Below the pieces are notes generated by a model. That model did not search any database. It saw only the letters and a list, made by a program, of their open reading frames with translations, and had not been told where the DNA came from. A stretch of 64,000 nucleotides of DNA from Caulobacter sp. X (GTDB lineage: Bacteria > Pseudomonadota > Alphaproteobacteria > Caulobacterales > Caulobacteraceae), in assembly GCF_002742635.1 (NCBI RefSeq), contig NZ_PEGF01000002.1:124001-188000 (forward strand), given 5' to 3'. The position numbers and the translations under genes are program-made. Positions 36,745 through 47,633 of the stretch are shown piece by piece (within the stretch, counting starts at the first letter, position 1; every line of letters begins with the position of its first letter).

Positions 36745-37437
36745 ATGCGCCGTAATATCACGCTCGCCCTCAGCGCCCTGATGGCCGTTTCGATCGCCGC
36801 GACCACGGCGACGGCCGCTTACGCCCAGCGCGGCCCCGGCGGCGACCAGGGCGGCGGCGACGACGACCAGGCCGCCAAGAAGAAGAAGCGCGACGAAGAG
36901 TGGAACCAGCCCAAGGCGCCGCTGCAGCAGCTGCGCAACGCGGGGCCGTGTCCGTTCGTGAAGGTGCTGTACGACGCCAGCCGCTACGTCGAGTTCAAGG
37001 ACGGCAAGGAGTCGGCGTCGCAAGCCGGCTTCACCGGCGAGATCCAAAGCCTGACCTCGGGTTGCGCCTACAAGAGCGACGAGCCGATCAAGATTCGCGT
37101 CGAGGCTCTGTTCCAGCTGGGCCGTGGTCCGCAGGCCGAGGGCGACAAGCACGTCTACCGCTACTGGGTGGCCGTGACCGAGCGGAACCAGGCCGTGATC
37201 GCCAAGGAATATTTCGACCTGCCCGTGACCTTCCCGGCCGGCCAGGATCGCGTCTACGCCACCGAGACCCTCGAGCAGATCACCATCCCGCGCGCTGACG
37301 CCAAGGTCAGCGGCGGCAATTTCGAGGTCCTGATCGGCTTCGACGTGACGCCGGAAATGGCGGCCTTCAACCGTGACGGCAAGCGCTTCCGCGTCCAGGC
37401 CGGCCAGGTTCAACCAGGGACTTCCACCAAGCAATGA
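36745..37437 (+). CDS. Secreted protein of unknown function
   Basis: 230 residues from ATG 36745 ([28 protein letters not shown]), with a Sec-like signal peptide cut near AYAQ. The mature start is Gly/Asp-rich (about 30-50), then KKKKRDEEW and a beta-rich region with [22 protein letters not shown] and two cysteines. The family is common in Caulobacterales but I recognise no function. Its stop overlaps the argS ATG (AATGA), so the two are coupled. Confidence 0.85.
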   Translation: MRRNITLALSALMAVSIAATTATAAYAQRGPGGDQGGGDDDQAAKKKKRDEEWNQPKAPLQQLRNAGPCPFVKVLYDASRYVEFKDGKESASQAGFTGEIQSLTSGCAYKSDEPIKIRVEALFQLGRGPQAEGDKHVYRYWVAVTERNQAVIAKEYFDLPVTFPAGQDRVYATETLEQITIPRADAKVSGGNFEVLIGFDVTPEMAAFNRDGKRFRVQAGQVQPGTSTKQ

Positions 37438-39236
37438 ACGATTTGAAGCGGTCCCTGAGCGAGGCGGCTTCGGCCGCGTTCCAGGCCGCCGGACTTCCTC
37501 CCGAGTTCGGACGCGTCACCGCCTCCGACCGTCCCGACCTGGCCGATTTCCAGTGCAACGGCGCCCTCGCGGCGGCCAAGAGCGCCAAGCGCAATCCGCG
37601 CGAGATCGCTGCGCAGGTCGTCGAGATCCTCAAGGCCGATCCGCGCCTGAGCTCGGTCGAGATCGCCGGCGCCGGCTTCATCAACCTGCGGGTCAGCGAC
37701 GAGGCCCTGTCGGTCCGCGCCCGCGAGATCGCCGCCGACGATCGGACCGGCGCCCAGGTGCTGGACGCGCCGCGCCGGGTGCTGATCGACTATGCCGGCC
37801 CCAACGTCGCCAAGCCGATGCACGTGGGCCACCTGCGCGCCTCGATCATCGGCGAGTCGATCAAGCGCCTGTACCGCTTCCGCGGCGACGAAGTGCTGGG
37901 CGACGCCCACTTCGGCGATTGGGGCTTCCAGATGGGCCTCTTGATCAGCGCGATCCTCGACGAGGACGCCACGATCGCCGCTCTGGTCGGCAAGCTGCCC
38001 GAGACCGCCGCCGGCGCCGATCCGGCCGATGTGGCGGCTCTGAACGCCGAGCTCGACGCCCGCATCAGCCTGGCCGACCTCGACCGCATCTATCCGGCCG
38101 CCTCGCTGCGCCAGAAGGAAGACGCCGCGTTCAAGGAGCGCGCCCGCAAGGCCACCGCCGAGCTGCAGAACGGCCGCTATGGCTACCGCGTGCTGTGGAG
38201 CCACTTCGTCAAGGTCAGCCGCGTGGCCCTGGAGCGCGAGTTCCACGCCCTGGGCGTCGACTTCGACCTGTGGAAGGGCGAGAGCGACGCCAACGACCTG
38301 ATCGGGCCGATGGTCGAAGAGCTGGAGGCCAAGGGCCTGCTGGTCGAGGACCAGGGCGCCCGCATCGTCCGCGTCTCGCGCGAGGACGACAAGCAGGACG
38401 TGCCGCCGCTGCTGGTGGTCTCGTCCGAGGGTTCGGCCATGTACGGCACGACCGACCTAGCCACGATCCTGGATCGCCGCCAGTCGTTCGACCCGCACCT
38501 GATCCTCTACTGCGTCGATCAGCGTCAGGCCCTGCACTTCGAGACTGTGTTCCGCGCCGCCTATCTGGCCGGCTACGCGCAGGAAGGCTCGCTGGAGCAC
38601 ATCGGCTTTGGCACGATGAACGGGACGGACGGCAAGCCGTTCAAGACCCGCGCCGGCGGCGTGCTGAAGCTGCACGACCTGATCGAGATGGCCCGCGAAA
38701 AGGCCCGCGAGCGCCTCCGCGAAGCCGGCCTGGGCGCCGAGCTCACCGAAGAGCAGTTCGAGGACACCGCCCACAAGGTCGGCGTCGCGGCCCTGAAGTT
38801 CGCCGACCTACAGAACTTCCGCGGCACGTCCTACGTCTTCGATCTCGACCGCTTCACCAGCTTCGAGGGCAAGACCGGCCCGTACCTGCTGTACCAGTCG
38901 GTGCGCATCAAGAGCGTGCTGCGCAAGGCCGCCGAGGCCGGCGCGGCGGCCGGCGAGATCATCATCGGCGAACAGGCCGAGCGGGACCTGGCCATGCTGC
39001 TGGACGCCTTCGAGGGCGCGCTGCAGGAGGCCTACGACAAGAAGGCCCCGAACTTCGTCGCCGAGCACGCCTACAAGCTGGCCCAGTCGTTCTCGAAGTT
39101 CTACGCGGCCTGCCCGATCATGAGCGCCGACAGCGACGCCCTGCGCGCTTCGCGCCTGGCCTTGGCTGAGACGACCCTGCGTCAGCTGGAGCTGGCCCTC
39201 GATCTGCTGGGCATCGAAGCGCCCGAGCGCATGTAG
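37434..39236 (+). CDS. argS: Arginyl-tRNA synthetase
   Basis: 600 residues. Class Ia ArgRS with the N-terminal tRNA-binding domain (residues 1-115), the HIGH-equivalent HVGHLR in [22 protein letters not shown], and the [18 protein letters not shown] region that replaces KMSKS in arginine enzymes. C-terminal anticodon domain ends EAPERM. Start ATG overlaps the preceding secreted protein by 4 bp. Convergent with the chemoreceptor gene, whose stop is 4 bp away. Confidence 0.97.
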   Translation: MNDLKRSLSEAASAAFQAAGLPPEFGRVTASDRPDLADFQCNGALAAAKSAKRNPREIAAQVVEILKADPRLSSVEIAGAGFINLRVSDEALSVRAREIAADDRTGAQVLDAPRRVLIDYAGPNVAKPMHVGHLRASIIGESIKRLYRFRGDEVLGDAHFGDWGFQMGLLISAILDEDATIAALVGKLPETAAGADPADVAALNAELDARISLADLDRIYPAASLRQKEDAAFKERARKATAELQNGRYGYRVLWSHFVKVSRVALEREFHALGVDFDLWKGESDANDLIGPMVEELEAKGLLVEDQGARIVRVSREDDKQDVPPLLVVSSEGSAMYGTTDLATILDRRQSFDPHLILYCVDQRQALHFETVFRAAYLAGYAQEGSLEHIGFGTMNGTDGKPFKTRAGGVLKLHDLIEMAREKARERLREAGLGAELTEEQFEDTAHKVGVAALKFADLQNFRGTSYVFDLDRFTSFEGKTGPYLLYQSVRIKSVLRKAAEAGAAAGEIIIGEQAERDLAMLLDAFEGALQEAYDKKAPNFVAEHAYKLAQSFSKFYAACPIMSADSDALRASRLALAETTLRQLELALDLLGIEAPERM

Positions 39237-39239
39237 CGC

Positions 39240-41081
39240 TTAGGCCGCCTGGGTCTCCTGGCCCGGGCGGCCGCGCTGCGGCGTCTTCGCCGACGCCGCG
39301 CCCGCCTCTTCGCCCACCTTGAACCGCTGGAGCAGCGCGCCCAGCTCCCCGGCCTCGCGGGTGAGGGTGTGGCTGGCGGCGGTGGTCTCCTCGACCATGG
39401 CCGCGTTCTGCTGGGTGACCTGGTCCATCTGGCCGACGGCCGTGTTGACCTCCGCCAGGCCCGTCGCCTGCTGGCGTGCGGCCGAGGCGATGTCGTTGAT
39501 CAGGTCCTCGATGCGGCCGAAATGGTCGACGACATTGCCCAATTCCTCGCCGACGCGGACCACCAGGCCGACGCCGCTCTGCACGCTGTCCGAGGCGTCG
39601 GTGACCAGGGTCTTGATCTCCTTGGCCGCGTCGGCCGAACGCTGGGCCAGGGCCCGCACCTCCTGGGCCACGACCGCGAAGCCGCGACCCGCTTCGCCGG
39701 CGCGGGCGGCCTCGACCCCAGCGTTCAGGGCCAGGAGGTTGGTCTGGAAGGCGATCTCGTCGATGACGGTGATGATCTGGCCGATCTTCTGGGACGAGAC
39801 GTCGATCCGCTCCATGGCGGTCATCGCTTCGTTGGCCACGGCGCTGGACTGCCCGACCAGCTTGCGGCTGACCGAGGCGGCCTCCTGGGCCTGGGCGGCG
39901 TTCTCGGCGGTCTTGCGGATCGTGGCGGTCACCTGGTCAAGCGCGGCGGCGGTCTCTTCCAGGCTGGCGGCCTGCTGCTCGGTGCGGTGGGCCAGGTCGT
40001 CGGAGGCCGTCGAGATCTCGCGCGAGCCGCTGTCGACCGCGCCGGTGGTGATCAGCACCTGGCGGATCGCGTGCTCCAGCGTCTCCATCGAGCTGTTGAA
40101 GTCGCGGCGCAGGCCCTCGAAGTCCTCGGGGAACGGCGAGCTCAGGCGCGCCGAAAGGTCCCCGGCGGCCAGGCGGCGCAAGCCCTCGCCAAGGCTGTCG
40201 GCCACGCGCTGACGCAGGGCGCGCTCCTCTGCGCGAGCGGCTTCGGCGCTCTGCAGGCGCGCTTCCTCTTCGTGTTCCAGCTGGGCCTTGGTCGCCGCTT
40301 GGCGCTCCAGGGCGGCGGTGCGGAACGTCGCCACCGAGCGAGCCATGTCGCCGATCTCGTCCGGACGCGCCTGCAGCGGCACGTCCTGGCTGTAATCGCC
40401 GGTCGCCAGGCGGCCCATGTAGTCGGTGATCTTCGACAGCGGCGAGGCCACGAACTGGCGCAGCGCGCCGACGCCGACGACCACGATCGCCAGCATGGCG
40501 ACGGTGACGGCCGCGAGCAGGGCCATGACGAACCAGGTCGCCTTTTCGACCTTTCGCGCCTGGGCCTCCGCGTCCTTCTGAGCCATCACGGCCAGCTGGT
40601 CGATGACCTTGCGGTGGCGCGCATAGATCGGTTCGAGCTTGGCGATCGTCGAGTTGATGCCGATGACGTCGCCCGACTTCAGCGCCGGGGCGTATTCGCC
40701 GTCGACGACCTTCCAGAACGCCTGCACCTCGACGTCGGAAGCGTCGAGCCCCGCGCGCATCTCGTCCGGCAGGTCGAGGCCTTTCCAGTAGGCGCGCCGC
40801 GCGTCGTACTGCTGGTGCAGGGTGTTCAACGCCTTCAGCGTGGCGTCGGCCTGGCCCGTATCCTCGGCGCCGTGGTGGACGATCAGCATCGACTCCACCA
40901 GGTACAGCGGCGGCGGGAACAGGTCGGCCAGCAGCTCATAGGACTGCGACTGCTTCTTCGACAGCGGGCCGCCGACCCGCAGCTCCATCAGCGAGAAGAC
41001 CGCCGTCGCGGTGGCCAGGATGAATCCCAGCAGCAGGCAGCCGGCGAAGATGTTGAGCGCGTCGCGGATGCGGATGGTCAT
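39240..41081 (-). CDS. Methyl-accepting chemotaxis protein
   Basis: 613 residues from ATG at 41081 ([15 protein letters not shown]). One N-terminal membrane helix (about 10-35), a periplasmic helical bundle (about 40-205, with [20 protein letters not shown]), a second membrane helix near 210-230, HAMP (about 232-285), and a methyl-accepting signalling domain with [43 protein letters not shown]. No NWETF-type pentapeptide at the C-terminus. Ligand unknown. Confidence 0.93.
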   Translation of the reverse strand: MTIRIRDALNIFAGCLLLGFILATATAVFSLMELRVGGPLSKKQSQSYELLADLFPPPLYLVESMLIVHHGAEDTGQADATLKALNTLHQQYDARRAYWKGLDLPDEMRAGLDASDVEVQAFWKVVDGEYAPALKSGDVIGINSTIAKLEPIYARHRKVIDQLAVMAQKDAEAQARKVEKATWFVMALLAAVTVAMLAIVVVGVGALRQFVASPLSKITDYMGRLATGDYSQDVPLQARPDEIGDMARSVATFRTAALERQAATKAQLEHEEEARLQSAEAARAEERALRQRVADSLGEGLRRLAAGDLSARLSSPFPEDFEGLRRDFNSSMETLEHAIRQVLITTGAVDSGSREISTASDDLAHRTEQQAASLEETAAALDQVTATIRKTAENAAQAQEAASVSRKLVGQSSAVANEAMTAMERIDVSSQKIGQIITVIDEIAFQTNLLALNAGVEAARAGEAGRGFAVVAQEVRALAQRSADAAKEIKTLVTDASDSVQSGVGLVVRVGEELGNVVDHFGRIEDLINDIASAARQQATGLAEVNTAVGQMDQVTQQNAAMVEETTAASHTLTREAGELGALLQRFKVGEEAGAASAKTPQRGRPGQETQAA

Positions 41082-41255
41082 GGAGGGTCCTGCTGTGAAA
41101 GCGCCGCAAGCTTCGCCGTGGACGGTTAATGTGCGGAAAGTTTCGGCTGCGGCCTGATGTCCCAGTCGCGCCGGATGAGGAAAACGCCCGCCTCGTCCAG
41201 AGGACGAGGGACGCGCGCTTGACTCCGATCGACCCCTCCCGCATTGAGCCGATGA

Positions 41256-41440
41256 CCCTCGCGGGAGACATCGGGATTCGCTCCCGAGGCCGAAGGCGCA
41301 ACCGCCCCGGAAACGCTCAGGCAAAAGGACCGCGCGAGTTTAGGAACGCTGGAAAGAGGCCTCCCGAAAGGGCGGCTCGCCGAAGGAGCAAGGGACGGAA
41401 CGTCCCGGAATCTCTCAGGCCCAAGGGACAGCGGGGGCGC
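41256..41440 (+). ncRNA. Glycine riboswitch, tandem aptamers
   Basis: Two consecutive glycine-aptamer cores upstream of gcvT. First: the gcgggagac ... ggccgaaggcgcaa ... ccggaaacgctcaggcaaaaggaccgc set at about 41256-41338. Second: gctggaaagaggc ... cgccgaaggagcaag ... ggaatctctcaggcccaagggacagcg at about 41348-41434. The paired ctcaggc + aaggac/agggac signatures in a row are the hallmark of the cooperative glycine riboswitch, which switches on gcv genes when glycine is high. A hairpin (accggcgagagccggt, 41445-41460) follows before gcvT. Edges are approximate. Confidence 0.93.
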
Positions 41441-41492
41441 GACCAACCGGCGAGAGCCGGTCCCGTCGCCGACCTCGTTTGGAGCCCGACCT

Positions 41493-42602
41493 GTGTCCGA
41501 AGACCTCAAGAAGACCCCGCTCTATGACGCCCACGTGGCGGCGGGCGCCCGCATGGTCCCGTTCGCGGGCTATTCCATGCCGGTGCAGTACAAGGACGGG
41601 GTGCTGAAGGAGCACCTCTGGACCCGCGAGCACGCCGGCCTGTTCGACGTCTCGCACATGGGCCAGGCCCGCATCCGCGGCGAGAACCCCGCCAAGGCTT
41701 TCGAAAAGGTCGTCTCGGCCGACTATCAGGGCCTCAAGCCCGGCAAGCAACGCTACGGCGTGCTGCTGAACGCTGAAGGCGGCATCGTCGATGACCTGAT
41801 GACCGCGCGTCCGGACGAGGATGGCCTGTTCGTCGTGGTCAACGGCGCCTGCAAGGACAATGACTACGCCATCATCGCCCGCGAGCTGGCCGGCGAGGCC
41901 ACGGTGACCCGGCTTGAGGATCGCGCGCTGCTGGCGCTGCAAGGCCCCGAGGCCGCCGCGGTGCTGGCCGCCCACATCCCGCAAGCCGCCCAGATGGTGT
42001 TCATGGACGCCAAGGCCCTGACCGCCTTCGGCGTCGACGCGATCGTCTCCCGTTCGGGCTATACCGGCGAGGACGGCTACGAGATCTCGGTTCCCGCCGA
42101 CGCCGCCGAGCGGGTGTGGAACACCCTGCTGGCCGACGAGCGCGTCAAGCCGATCGGCCTGGGCGCGCGCGACAGCCTGCGCCTGGAAGCGGGCCTGCCG
42201 CTGTACGGCCACGACCTGGACGAGACCGTCTCGCCGATCGAGGCGGGCCTGAACTTCGCCGTCGGCAAGTCGCGCCGCGAGGCCGGCGACTATCTGGGCG
42301 CGGCCCGGATTTCCAAGGAGCTGGGCGGCGAGCTGTCGCGCGTCCGCGTGAACCTGAAGGTGCTGGAAGGCGCTCCGGCCCGCGAAGGCGCCGAGATCGC
42401 CGACGAGGCTGGCGCCGTGATCGGCAAGGTCACCAGCGGCGGCTTCGCCCCCAGCCTGGGCTATCCCATCGCCATCGGCTTCGCCCCGCCCGCCTACGCC
42501 GCGATCGGGACGAAGTTGAAGGTCATCGTTCGCGGGAAGGCGGCCGCCGCCGAGGTGGTCGCCAGCCCGTTCGTTCCGAACCGTTACATCCGTAAACTCT
42601 AA
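41493..42602 (+). CDS. gcvT: Glycine cleavage system T protein (aminomethyltransferase)
   Basis: 369 residues from GTG 41493, RBS GGAG 9 bases upstream. T protein transfers the methylene group from aminomethyl-lipoyl H protein to tetrahydrofolate, releasing ammonia. Signatures: [39 protein letters not shown] and [21 protein letters not shown] (binds folate). C-terminal [13 protein letters not shown]. Controlled by the upstream glycine riboswitch. Confidence 0.97.
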   Translation: MSEDLKKTPLYDAHVAAGARMVPFAGYSMPVQYKDGVLKEHLWTREHAGLFDVSHMGQARIRGENPAKAFEKVVSADYQGLKPGKQRYGVLLNAEGGIVDDLMTARPDEDGLFVVVNGACKDNDYAIIARELAGEATVTRLEDRALLALQGPEAAAVLAAHIPQAAQMVFMDAKALTAFGVDAIVSRSGYTGEDGYEISVPADAAERVWNTLLADERVKPIGLGARDSLRLEAGLPLYGHDLDETVSPIEAGLNFAVGKSRREAGDYLGAARISKELGGELSRVRVNLKVLEGAPAREGAEIADEAGAVIGKVTSGGFAPSLGYPIAIGFAPPAYAAIGTKLKVIVRGKAAAAEVVASPFVPNRYIRKL

Positions 42603-42624
42603 TCCAATCCAAGGGCCGATTGAG

Positions 42625-42990
42625 ATGCGTTTCACCAAAGATCACGAATGGGTCGTCGTTCAGGGCGACGTCGCCACCGTCGGCATCACCGCCTACGCCG
42701 CCGAGCAACTGGGCGACGTGGTGTTCGTCGAGGTTCCGGAAGCCGGCAAGACCGTGAAGCAGGGCGACGGCCTGGCGGTGGTCGAGAGCGTCAAGGCCGC
42801 CTCGGACGTCTACGCCCCGGTCTCGGGCGAGGTGATCGAAGGCAACGCCGAGCTGTCGGACGCCCCGGAAACCGTCAACGCCCTGCCGGAAAGCGGCGGC
42901 TGGTTCGCCAAGATCAAGCTGGCCAACCCGGCCGAGGTCGACGCCCTGATGGACCGCGACGCGTACGAAGCGTTCCTGGCCACCCTGTAA
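42625..42990 (+). CDS. gcvH: Glycine cleavage system H protein
   Basis: 121 residues, the usual length. Lipoyl-lysine in [19 protein letters not shown] (K about 62). Carries the aminomethyl group between the P and T proteins. 22 bp after gcvT, 53 bp before gcvPA, where a C/G-rich partial palindrome (about 42996-43036) and the RBS GAAGGA lie. Confidence 0.97.
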   Translation: MRFTKDHEWVVVQGDVATVGITAYAAEQLGDVVFVEVPEAGKTVKQGDGLAVVESVKAASDVYAPVSGEVIEGNAELSDAPETVNALPESGGWFAKIKLANPAEVDALMDRDAYEAFLATL

Positions 42991-43043
42991 CACCCCATCC
43001 CCGACCCTTCCTCCGTCGAGGGGGAAGGGAGAAGGACCGAAAT

Positions 43044-44390
43044 ATGCGCTATCTCCCCCTCACCCCCGAAGACCGCGCCGAGATGCTCGGCGTGATCGGC
43101 GTGAAGTCGATCGACGACCTGTTCGTGGACGTGCCGGCGTCGGCCCGCCGCGACAAGCCGGTCGACCTGCCGCACCATGTCGGCGAACTGGAAGTCGAGC
43201 GGGAGATGGCCGCCCTGGCCAAGCGCAACCGCGCCGCGGGCGAGGGGCCTTTCTTCTGCGGCGCCGGCGCCTATCGCCACCACGTGCCGGCCACGGTCGA
43301 TCACATCATCCAGCGGTCGGAGTTCCTGACCAGCTACACGCCCTACCAGCCGGAAATCGCCCAAGGCACCCTGCAGGTGCTGTTCGAGTTCCAGACCCAG
43401 GTCGCGGCCCTGACCGGCATGGAGGTGGCCAACGCCTCGCTCTATGACGGCTCGACCGGCGCGGCCGAGGCCGTGATGATGGCCCAGCGCGTCACCCGCC
43501 GGAACAAGGCGGTGATGTCGGGCGGCGTCCACCCCCACTATGTCGGGGCGATCGAGACCCTGGCCCACGCCGCCGGCGTCCAGACGACCCGCATGCCCGC
43601 GGCCATCGACGCCGAGGACGCGGTGATCGCCGCGATCGACCAGGATACCGCCTGCGTCGTCGTCCAGACTCCGAACGTGTTCGGCACGGTCACCGACGTG
43701 ACCAAGATCGCCGAGGCCGCTCACGCCGCCGGCGCGCTGCTGATCGTGGTGACGACCGAAGCCGTCTCGTACGGCCTGCTGAAGTCGCCCGGCGAGATGG
43801 GCGCCGACATCGCCGTGGCCGAGGGCCAGTCGATCGGCAACGGCCTGAACTTCGGCGGCCCCTATGTCGGCCTCTTCGCCTGCAAGGAGAAGTTCGTCCG
43901 CCAGATGCCGGGCCGCCTGTGCGGCGAGACGGTCGACGCCGACGGCAAGCGCGGCTTCGTGCTGACGCTGTCGACCCGCGAGCAGCATATCCGCCGCGAC
44001 AAGGCGACCAGCAACATCTGCACCAACAGCGGCCTCTGCGCCCTGGCCTTCTCGATCCACATGAGCCTGCTGGGCGAGACCGGCCTGCGCAAACTGGCGG
44101 CGCTGAACCACCAGAAGGCGGTCGCCCTGCGCGACGCCCTGGCGGCTGTGCCCGGCTACGAGATCCTGACGCCGCGCTTCTTCAACGAGTTCGCGGTCCG
44201 CGTTCCGGGTAAGGCGGCTGAACTGGTCGAGACCCTCGCCAGCCACGGCGTGCTGGCCGGTGTGCCGTTCTCGCGCCTCGACGCCGGCGCGGGCATGGAC
44301 GACGTGCTGCTGGTCGCCGCGACCGAGACGACGATGGACATCGACATCACTTTCCTGACCAAGCTCCTGACCAAGGTGGTGGGCCAATGA
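43044..44390 (+). CDS. gcvPA: Glycine decarboxylase subunit 1 (GcvPA)
   Basis: 448 residues from ATG 43044 with GAAGGA 8 bases upstream. N-terminal half of the split P protein: [57 protein letters not shown] and [20 protein letters not shown]. Forms an alpha-beta complex with GcvPB. Overlaps it by 4 bp (ATGA). The separate P1/P2 layout, rather than a single long GcvP, is seen in many alphaproteobacteria. Confidence 0.96.
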   Translation: MRYLPLTPEDRAEMLGVIGVKSIDDLFVDVPASARRDKPVDLPHHVGELEVEREMAALAKRNRAAGEGPFFCGAGAYRHHVPATVDHIIQRSEFLTSYTPYQPEIAQGTLQVLFEFQTQVAALTGMEVANASLYDGSTGAAEAVMMAQRVTRRNKAVMSGGVHPHYVGAIETLAHAAGVQTTRMPAAIDAEDAVIAAIDQDTACVVVQTPNVFGTVTDVTKIAEAAHAAGALLIVVTTEAVSYGLLKSPGEMGADIAVAEGQSIGNGLNFGGPYVGLFACKEKFVRQMPGRLCGETVDADGKRGFVLTLSTREQHIRRDKATSNICTNSGLCALAFSIHMSLLGETGLRKLAALNHQKAVALRDALAAVPGYEILTPRFFNEFAVRVPGKAAELVETLASHGVLAGVPFSRLDAGAGMDDVLLVAATETTMDIDITFLTKLLTKVVGQ

Positions 44391-45964
44391 GCATGAACAA
44401 CGTCGGCCGCCCCACGCGCCCTGAAGCCGCGAATGACGCCCCCGCCGGTCACGAGACCCTGACGGGCGCGCGCGGCCTGCTGCAGGACGAGGCCCTGATC
44501 TTCGAACTGGACGGCTGGAACAAGACCGGCGTCGACCTGCCTGAAGCCGCCGCGCCGTCGAGCGACCTCGCCGGTCTGCTGCGAACCGATCCGATCGGCC
44601 TGCCGGGCCTGTCGGAGCCGGAAGCCGTCCGCCACTACGTGCGCCTCAGCCAAAAGAACCACGCCATCGACCTGGCGCTGTATCCGCTGGGCTCGTGCAC
44701 GATGAAGCACAACCCGCGCCTGAACGAGAAGATGGCGCGGCTGCCCGGCTTTAGCGACATCCACCCGCTGCAGCCGACCTCGACGGTGCAGGGGGCTCTC
44801 CAGCTGATGGACCGCCTGGCCCACTGGCTGAAGACCCTGACCGGCATGCCGGCCGTCGCCCTGTCGCCCAAGGCCGGCGCCCACGGCGAGCTGTGCGGCC
44901 TGCTGGCCATCCGCGCCGCCCACGAGGCGGCCGGCAACGGTCACCGCAAGACGGTCCTGGCGCCGACCAGCGCCCACGGCACCAACCCGGCCACGGCGGC
45001 CTTCGTCGGCTACACCGTCGTCGAGATCGCCCAGACCGAGGACGGCCGCGTCGACCTGAAGGACTTGGAGTCCAAGCTCGGCGACCACGTGGCGGCCATC
45101 ATGGTCACCAATCCCAACACCTGCGGCCTGTTCGAGCGCGACGTCGTCGAGATCGCCCGCCTGACCCACGCGGCCGGGGCCTACTTCTACTGCGACGGCG
45201 CCAACTTCAACGCCATCGTCGGCCGGGTGCGTCCGGGCGACCTGGGCGTCGACGCCATGCACATCAACCTGCACAAGACCTTCTCGACGCCGCACGGCGG
45301 CGGCGGTCCGGGCGCGGGTCCGGTGGTGTTGTCGGAGGCCCTGGCCCCGTTCGCCCCGACGCCCTGGCTGACCCACGGCGAGGACGGCTTCGACCTGGTC
45401 GAGCACGCCGGCGAGGAGGGGGCCAAGACCGCCTTCGGCCGCATGAGCGCTTTCCACGGCCAGATGGGCATGTATGTCCGCGCCTACGCCTACATGCTCA
45501 GCCACGGCGCCGACGGCCTGAAGCAGGCGGCCGAGGACGCCGTCCTCAACGCCAACTACGTCAAGGCGCGGCTGAAGGACGTGATGAGCCCGGCCTTCCC
45601 TGAGGGGCCGTGCATGCACGAGGCCCTGTTCGACGACAGCTGGCTCGAGGGCACCGGCGTGACCACGCTCGACTTCGCCAAGGCGATGATCGACGAGGGC
45701 TTCCACCCGATGACCATGTACTTCCCGCTGGTCGTGCACGGCGCGATGCTGATCGAACCCACGGAAACCGAGAGCCGCCAGGAGCTGGATCGCTTCATCG
45801 CCGCGCTCCGCGCCCTGGCCGGCGCCGCCAAGGCGGGGGATACGGAGCGTTTCAAGGGCGCGCCGTTCCACGCCCCGCTCCGGCGCCTGGACGAGACCCA
45901 GGCGGCCCGCAAGCCCCGGTTGAAGTGGAAACCTGTGGCTGCGGCGCCACTGGCGGCTGAATAG
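44387..45964 (+). CDS. gcvPB: Glycine decarboxylase subunit 2 (GcvPB)
   Basis: 525 residues, starting at ATG 44387 in the gcvPA stop (second ATG at 44393). PLP lysine in [22 protein letters not shown]; other signatures are [26 protein letters not shown] and [10 protein letters not shown]. Decarboxylates glycine and passes the aminomethyl group to GcvH. Last gene of the glycine-controlled operon, followed by a strong hairpin. Confidence 0.97.
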   Translation: MSMNNVGRPTRPEAANDAPAGHETLTGARGLLQDEALIFELDGWNKTGVDLPEAAAPSSDLAGLLRTDPIGLPGLSEPEAVRHYVRLSQKNHAIDLALYPLGSCTMKHNPRLNEKMARLPGFSDIHPLQPTSTVQGALQLMDRLAHWLKTLTGMPAVALSPKAGAHGELCGLLAIRAAHEAAGNGHRKTVLAPTSAHGTNPATAAFVGYTVVEIAQTEDGRVDLKDLESKLGDHVAAIMVTNPNTCGLFERDVVEIARLTHAAGAYFYCDGANFNAIVGRVRPGDLGVDAMHINLHKTFSTPHGGGGPGAGPVVLSEALAPFAPTPWLTHGEDGFDLVEHAGEEGAKTAFGRMSAFHGQMGMYVRAYAYMLSHGADGLKQAAEDAVLNANYVKARLKDVMSPAFPEGPCMHEALFDDSWLEGTGVTTLDFAKAMIDEGFHPMTMYFPLVVHGAMLIEPTETESRQELDRFIAALRALAGAAKAGDTERFKGAPFHAPLRRLDETQAARKPRLKWKPVAAAPLAAE

Positions 45965-45989
45965 CATTCTCCATACCCCCCTTGCGACC

Positions 45990-46014
45990 AGAGGGCGCCT
46001 TTACGGCGCCCTCT
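45990..46014 (+). terminator. Hairpin terminator after gcvPB
   Basis: agagggcgcc (45990-45999) and ggcgccctct (46005-46014), 10-bp perfect arms, 5-base loop. Only a short pyrimidine tract follows, so the efficiency is uncertain. Confidence 0.7.
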
Positions 46015-46095
46015 TGGCTCCACATATCGGAGGGGCGCGTCGGGGCGAGCTGGCTGATCCAGGGAGCATGCGTCGCGCAAGCTCGTTGTCCTCCC

Positions 46096-46515
46096 ATGAC
46101 CGCTATCGCCCTCGCCATGCCGCGCGCCCGCCGCACCGCCGATGACCTCGCCCGTGAGCTCGTCGCGCGATTCCTGCGCGTGATCCTGCTGAGCCTGGGC
46201 GTGCTGCTGGTGATCGGCGGCATCGTCATCGCGCCGCTGCCGGGCCCGATGGGCCTGCCGCTGACGGTCGTGGGCCTGATGCTGGTGCTGCGCAACTCGT
46301 TCAAGGCCCGCAAGCAGTTCGTGCGCTTCCAGCACGCTCACCCCAAGTTGATCTTCCCGCTGCGCCGCCTGCTGCGCCGCGAGCCCGAGGTCGTGCTGGT
46401 CGCCTGGCAACAGGCGCTGCGCATCGAGCGCCTGGTCGTGCCGCGTCGCTTCCGGGTCGCCATCCGCTGGCGCAAGTCTCTGAAGCGTCGGGCGGCGAGG
46501 CGCAACGGACAGTGA
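46096..46515 (+). CDS. Small PGPGW-like membrane protein (first of a tandem pair)
   Basis: 139 residues from ATG 46096. Two hydrophobic segments (about 25-46 and 51-66) around PLPGPMGLPLTVVGLMLVLR resemble the PGPGW putative transmembrane family. The cytoplasmic tail is basic with HPKLIFPLRRLLRREPEVVLVAWQQ, no catalytic motif. Function unknown. The next gene, which overlaps it by 4 bp, is a clear paralogue. Confidence 0.8.
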   Translation: MTAIALAMPRARRTADDLARELVARFLRVILLSLGVLLVIGGIVIAPLPGPMGLPLTVVGLMLVLRNSFKARKQFVRFQHAHPKLIFPLRRLLRREPEVVLVAWQQALRIERLVVPRRFRVAIRWRKSLKRRAARRNGQ

Positions 46516-46955
46516 GCCCCTTGGTCGCGACGATCGATATCAAGCACCGGGTCCGGCGCCGTGCGCGCCTGGCGCTGCTGCTGCGCGAGTCCGCCGCCCG
46601 CGCGTTCCGCTGGATCGCCATCGGCTTCGGCGCGCTGGTGATCCTGGCCGGGGCCGTGCTGACGCCGCTGCCCGGCCACGTCGGTCTGCCGCTGCTGGTC
46701 ATTGGGCTGATGATCGTGCTGCGCTACTCGTTCCAGGCGCGGAAGACCTTCATCCGCTGGCAGCGCCGCCACCCCAAGCTGGTGTTCCCGATCCGCCGCC
46801 TGATGCGCCGCGAGCCCGAGGTGCTGCTGGTCGTCTGGCAGCAGATGCTCCGCACCGAGAAGCTCGTTCTGCGCAAGGCCCGCTGGCGGCTGCTGGCCAA
46901 GACGCGCAAGCGCGTGAAAGGCTACGTGGCGCGGAAGACGGCCAAGGCGGGGTGA
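46512..46955 (+). CDS. Small PGPGW-like membrane protein (second of a tandem pair)
   Basis: 147 residues from GTG 46512, in the stop of the preceding paralogue (GTGA). Shares PLPGHVGLPLLVIGLMIVLR, SFQARKTFIRWQRRHPKLVFPIRRLMRREPEVLLVVWQQMLR with its neighbour at high identity, while the N-terminal 20 residues and the C-terminus differ. Probably arose by local duplication and forms a hetero-pair; function unknown. Confidence 0.8.
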   Translation: MSPLVATIDIKHRVRRRARLALLLRESAARAFRWIAIGFGALVILAGAVLTPLPGHVGLPLLVIGLMIVLRYSFQARKTFIRWQRRHPKLVFPIRRLMRREPEVLLVVWQQMLRTEKLVLRKARWRLLAKTRKRVKGYVARKTAKAG

Positions 46956-47017
46956 ACTAGCTTGCCCAGGGGGGAGTCCTTGCGGGCCCTCGGCCCGTCG
47001 CTTGCGGGGACGCTGCG

Positions 47018-47464
47018 CTATTTCAGGCGGTGATGCACGCGCCTGACGGACGGGGCGCCTTCCATCTGGGTCCAGACCATTTCCGACGCGGCTTCGCCAA
47101 CCTTGTCGACAGAGCACACGAAGCCCTGAAAAGGCTGGCCGTTTCGGAAGATAACCAGGGTGGTCGCGTTGATCACTCGGGTGTCGTAGCGCGGGCCAGC
47201 GGCCTGGGCGCCATCCAGCAGCGCGTTCATCGAGCCAACGTCCTTCGCTTTCCGTGGTCCAGCCAGGTAGGCGAAGCGGCCGTCGGCGCCAAAGCGAAGG
47301 TATTCGTACGGGTTGGCCTTATAGAAGGCGGAGGCTCCTGGCTCGGCGATGTCGATGGACGTTAATTCCCACAGGCCTGTGAGACTGACGGCGTCACAGG
47401 GCTCCGCCCTAGCGGCGACGGCTGTGGCGCACACGGCGATGAAGGCGGCGATCGCTAGGCGCAT
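47018..47464 (-). CDS. Secreted protein, unknown
   Basis: 148 residues. Signal peptide (about 1-20, ending ARAE) then CDAVSLTGLWELTSIDIAEPGA and the FGADGRFAYLAGPRK and VNATTLVIFRNGQPFQGFVCSVDK-type (here VINATTLVIF) segments, a beta-rich lipocalin-like pattern. Two cysteines could form a disulfide. I recognise no named family. The next 168 bp contain the ATP synthase terminator. Confidence 0.8.
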   Translation of the reverse strand: MRLAIAAFIAVCATAVAARAEPCDAVSLTGLWELTSIDIAEPGASAFYKANPYEYLRFGADGRFAYLAGPRKAKDVGSMNALLDGAQAAGPRYDTRVINATTLVIFRNGQPFQGFVCSVDKVGEAASEMVWTQMEGAPSVRRVHHRLK

Positions 47465-47572
47465 GACAACCTCAGGAAGAGCTGGCCTTCTCTAGCCGGC
47501 ATGCGAGGCGTTGTCGATCCGCTGATCGACGCGGGTGCGGTGTCGCCCGGTTGGGGACAATCCGCGAGCCAA

Positions 47573-47602
47573 GAAAAAGGCGCGGACCTTGCGATCCGCG
47601 CC
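47573..47602 (-). terminator. Terminator of the atp operon
   Basis: On the minus strand, arms ggcgcgga (47595-47602 reversed) and tccgcgcc (47579-47586) are followed by five T residues (47578-47574). Distance from the atpF stop is 31 bases. Confidence 0.85.
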
Positions 47603-47633
47603 CTTCGCTATGTCTACCCGATGTGACCAGCCG

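Noticed and set aside
37373-39169. 598-codon frame overlapping argS in another frame
   Set aside because: Arg/Gly/Pro-rich shadow of argS.
42996-43036. Candidate palindromic repeat before gcvPA
   Set aside because: Only partial complementarity (cttcctcc / ggggaagg); it also contains the RBS, so it is more simply a leader.
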